Positions 4,389-5,309 of a stretch of 5,309 nucleotides of DNA are shown in pieces. Origin of the DNA: Actinomycetes bacterium (GTDB lineage: Bacteria; Actinomycetota; Acidimicrobiia; Acidimicrobiales; Bog-793); contig JAKAOD010000249.1 of assembly GCA_021823365.1 (NCBI GenBank), forward strand, positions 1-5,309. Reading direction: 5' to 3'. The notes beneath the pieces are model-generated. The model saw only the letters and a program-made list of their open reading frames with translations, made no database searches and was not told where the DNA came from. Every line of letters begins with the position of its first letter. Position 1 is the first letter of the stretch. The translations under genes were made by a program, and so were the position numbers.

Positions 4389-5309
4389 ATGGGTGGATGG
4401 TGGAAGACTGCGATCGCGGCGGCCGTGCTCGCCGCCGGGATGCTCGTGGCAGCCCCGCTGGCTGCGGCGTCCAGCCGAGCGGTAGCCCAGTCCGTCGCGA
4501 GCTCGGCTGACCAGGCCCACGCGTGTGGCGTCCCCGCAGCGCACGACGCCGCCTGCGGGGCGATCCAGCTCCTGTTCCCGTCGGCGAACTGGCACCCGGG
4601 CCCGAACGCCCACGCTGCCAGGGGCAAAGGCGGGAGCGGGAGCGGGAGCGGCGGGACCACGCCGACACCGCCGACCTCCGGCTACTACCCCGGCGACCTG
4701 CAGAGCGCCTACGGGCTCGCCGCCGCGGCCGCGGCCATGGGGCCGGGGCCGAGCGCCCCGACCGTGGCGATCGTCGACGCCTACAACGACCCCTACGCCG
4801 CGACAGACCTCGCCGCCTACCGGGCCAGCCTGAGCGGTGCCACCGACTCCCACACCGGCATCACCGACGCCAAGATCCCGCCGCTGTGCTCGAGCAGCAC
4901 GACAACCGGGTGCGTGCACTTCACGAAGGTCAACCAGTCGGGCGGAACCAGCTACCCGAGGGCCACATCCGGCTGGTCCGAGGAGATCTCCGTCGACCTG
5001 GACATGATCTCGGCCATCTGCCCGGACTGCAACATCGTGCTGGTCGAGGCGTCTTCCGCCAGCTTCTCCAATCTCGCTGCTGCGGTCAGCTACGCCAAGA
5101 CACTGGACCCGGCGGCCATCACCAACAGTTACGGGGGCTCGGAGTTCTCTTCGGAGAGCACCTACAACTCCATCTACTCCGCCGGCACGTCGACCGCGGT
5201 CACGGTGGCGAGCGGCGACAGCGGCTACGGCGTGGAGTTCCCGGCCGCGTCCCCCGGCGTCACCGCCGTCGGGGGCACGTCCCTCACCTACTCTGGGTCT
5301 GGTACCAGC
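4389..5309 (+). CDS. secreted S53 (sedolisin-type) serine-carboxyl peptidase, 5' part
   Basis: Sedolisins are secreted acid proteases with a Ser-Glu-Asp catalytic centre. The first 307 codons are present and the gene continues past the window. A signal peptide is clear: MGGWWK, a hydrophobic stretch TAIAAAVLAAGMLVAAPLAA, then an AAASS cleavage region near residue 27. Residues 30-97 form a short region with Cys46, Cys57 and a low-complexity GSGSGS/TPTPPT linker. The peptidase domain begins about GYYPGDLQSAYGL (99), with TVAIVDAYNDP (125-135). The Glu/Asp pair is in WSEEISVDLDM: Glu199 and Asp203, spaced E-x3-D. The oxyanion-hole Asp is in ASGDSGY (Asp277), followed by FPAASPGVTAVGGTSL. The nucleophile (GTSxxxP) and the calcium site are expected beyond base 5309. 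The classical 150-200 residue prodomain is absent, as in many actinobacterial members. ATG 4389 is chosen for the signal peptide; GGAGG at 4380-4384 is unusually close (4 bases). Transcribed independently of the genes to the left, as far as can be seen. Confidence 0.9.
   Translation, partial: MGGWWKTAIAAAVLAAGMLVAAPLAAASSRAVAQSVASSADQAHACGVPAAHDAACGAIQLLFPSANWHPGPNAHAARGKGGSGSGSGGTTPTPPTSGYYPGDLQSAYGLAAAAAAMGPGPSAPTVAIVDAYNDPYAATDLAAYRASLSGATDSHTGITDAKIPPLCSSSTTTGCVHFTKVNQSGGTSYPRATSGWSEEISVDLDMISAICPDCNIVLVEASSASFSNLAAAVSYAKTLDPAAITNSYGGSEFSSESTYNSIYSAGTSTAVTVASGDSGYGVEFPAASPGVTAVGGTSLTYSGSGTS
4631..4648 (+). repeat. three tandem copies of a 6-base unit within the protease linker
   Basis: CGGGAG occurs three times in a row and encodes part of GKGGSGSGSGG, a flexible linker between the short pro-region and the peptidase domain. 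As a multiple of three bases it could change copy number without breaking the frame, varying linker length between strains. Confidence 0.6.

Noticed and set aside
3926..4919. Minus-strand frames opposite the protease and intergenic region
   Set aside because: They are Pro/Arg/Gly-rich shadows of the signal peptide and catalytic domain coding on the plus strand.
1..5309. CRISPR array, tandem repeat array or insertion-sequence terminal repeats
   Set aside because: No regularly spaced repeats, transposase motifs or matched long terminal inverted repeats were seen; the only mobile-element signal is the group II intron end.

Overview
The base composition (high GC, G/C-rich third codon positions), the frequent GTG starts and the gene families point to a high-GC actinobacterium. 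Acidimicrobiia or a related lineage is my guess from family style, not something the sequence proves. The window splits into a decayed left part (1-1391, almost all on the minus strand), a gap with one notable palindrome (1392-1733), one intact enzyme gene (1734-3536, plus), a decayed toxin-antitoxin pair directly attached to it (3533 to about 3987), a gene-poor stretch (about 3988-4388), and the 5' part of a secreted protease gene that runs off the right edge (4389 to the end).

Left part: bases 10-79 fold as group II intron domains V and VI, so the window opens on the 3' end of a group II intron whose body, and any reverse transcriptase, lie to the left. The intron end abuts an unrecognised minus-strand reading frame that appears to be cut by it. 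Next comes a clearly broken HhH-GPD (endonuclease III-like) gene with an internal deletion plus frame change, a nonsense codon and a lost iron-sulfur cysteine. A short remnant that begins like a DUF6884 protein follows. These decayed genes suggest a region under weak selection that accumulates mobile DNA.

Right part: the 600-residue thiamine diphosphate (ThDP) enzyme is complete, with its catalytic Glu and the GDG...NN cofactor motif, and is preceded by a good ribosome binding site and a 17-bp perfect palindrome that could be an operator. Its stop codon overlaps the GTG start of a ribbon-helix-helix antitoxin. That antitoxin is frameshifted and runs into a PIN-domain toxin that has lost its N-terminal active-site half, leaving a fused toxin-antitoxin fossil. 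The last gene starts a sedolisin-type (S53) secreted serine-carboxyl peptidase with a signal peptide and an unusually short pro-region; its nucleophilic Ser lies beyond the window.

No new multi-gene system is evident. The most informative items are the intron terminus, the coupling of a dead toxin-antitoxin pair to a substrate-orphan ThDP enzyme, and the palindrome in front of that enzyme.
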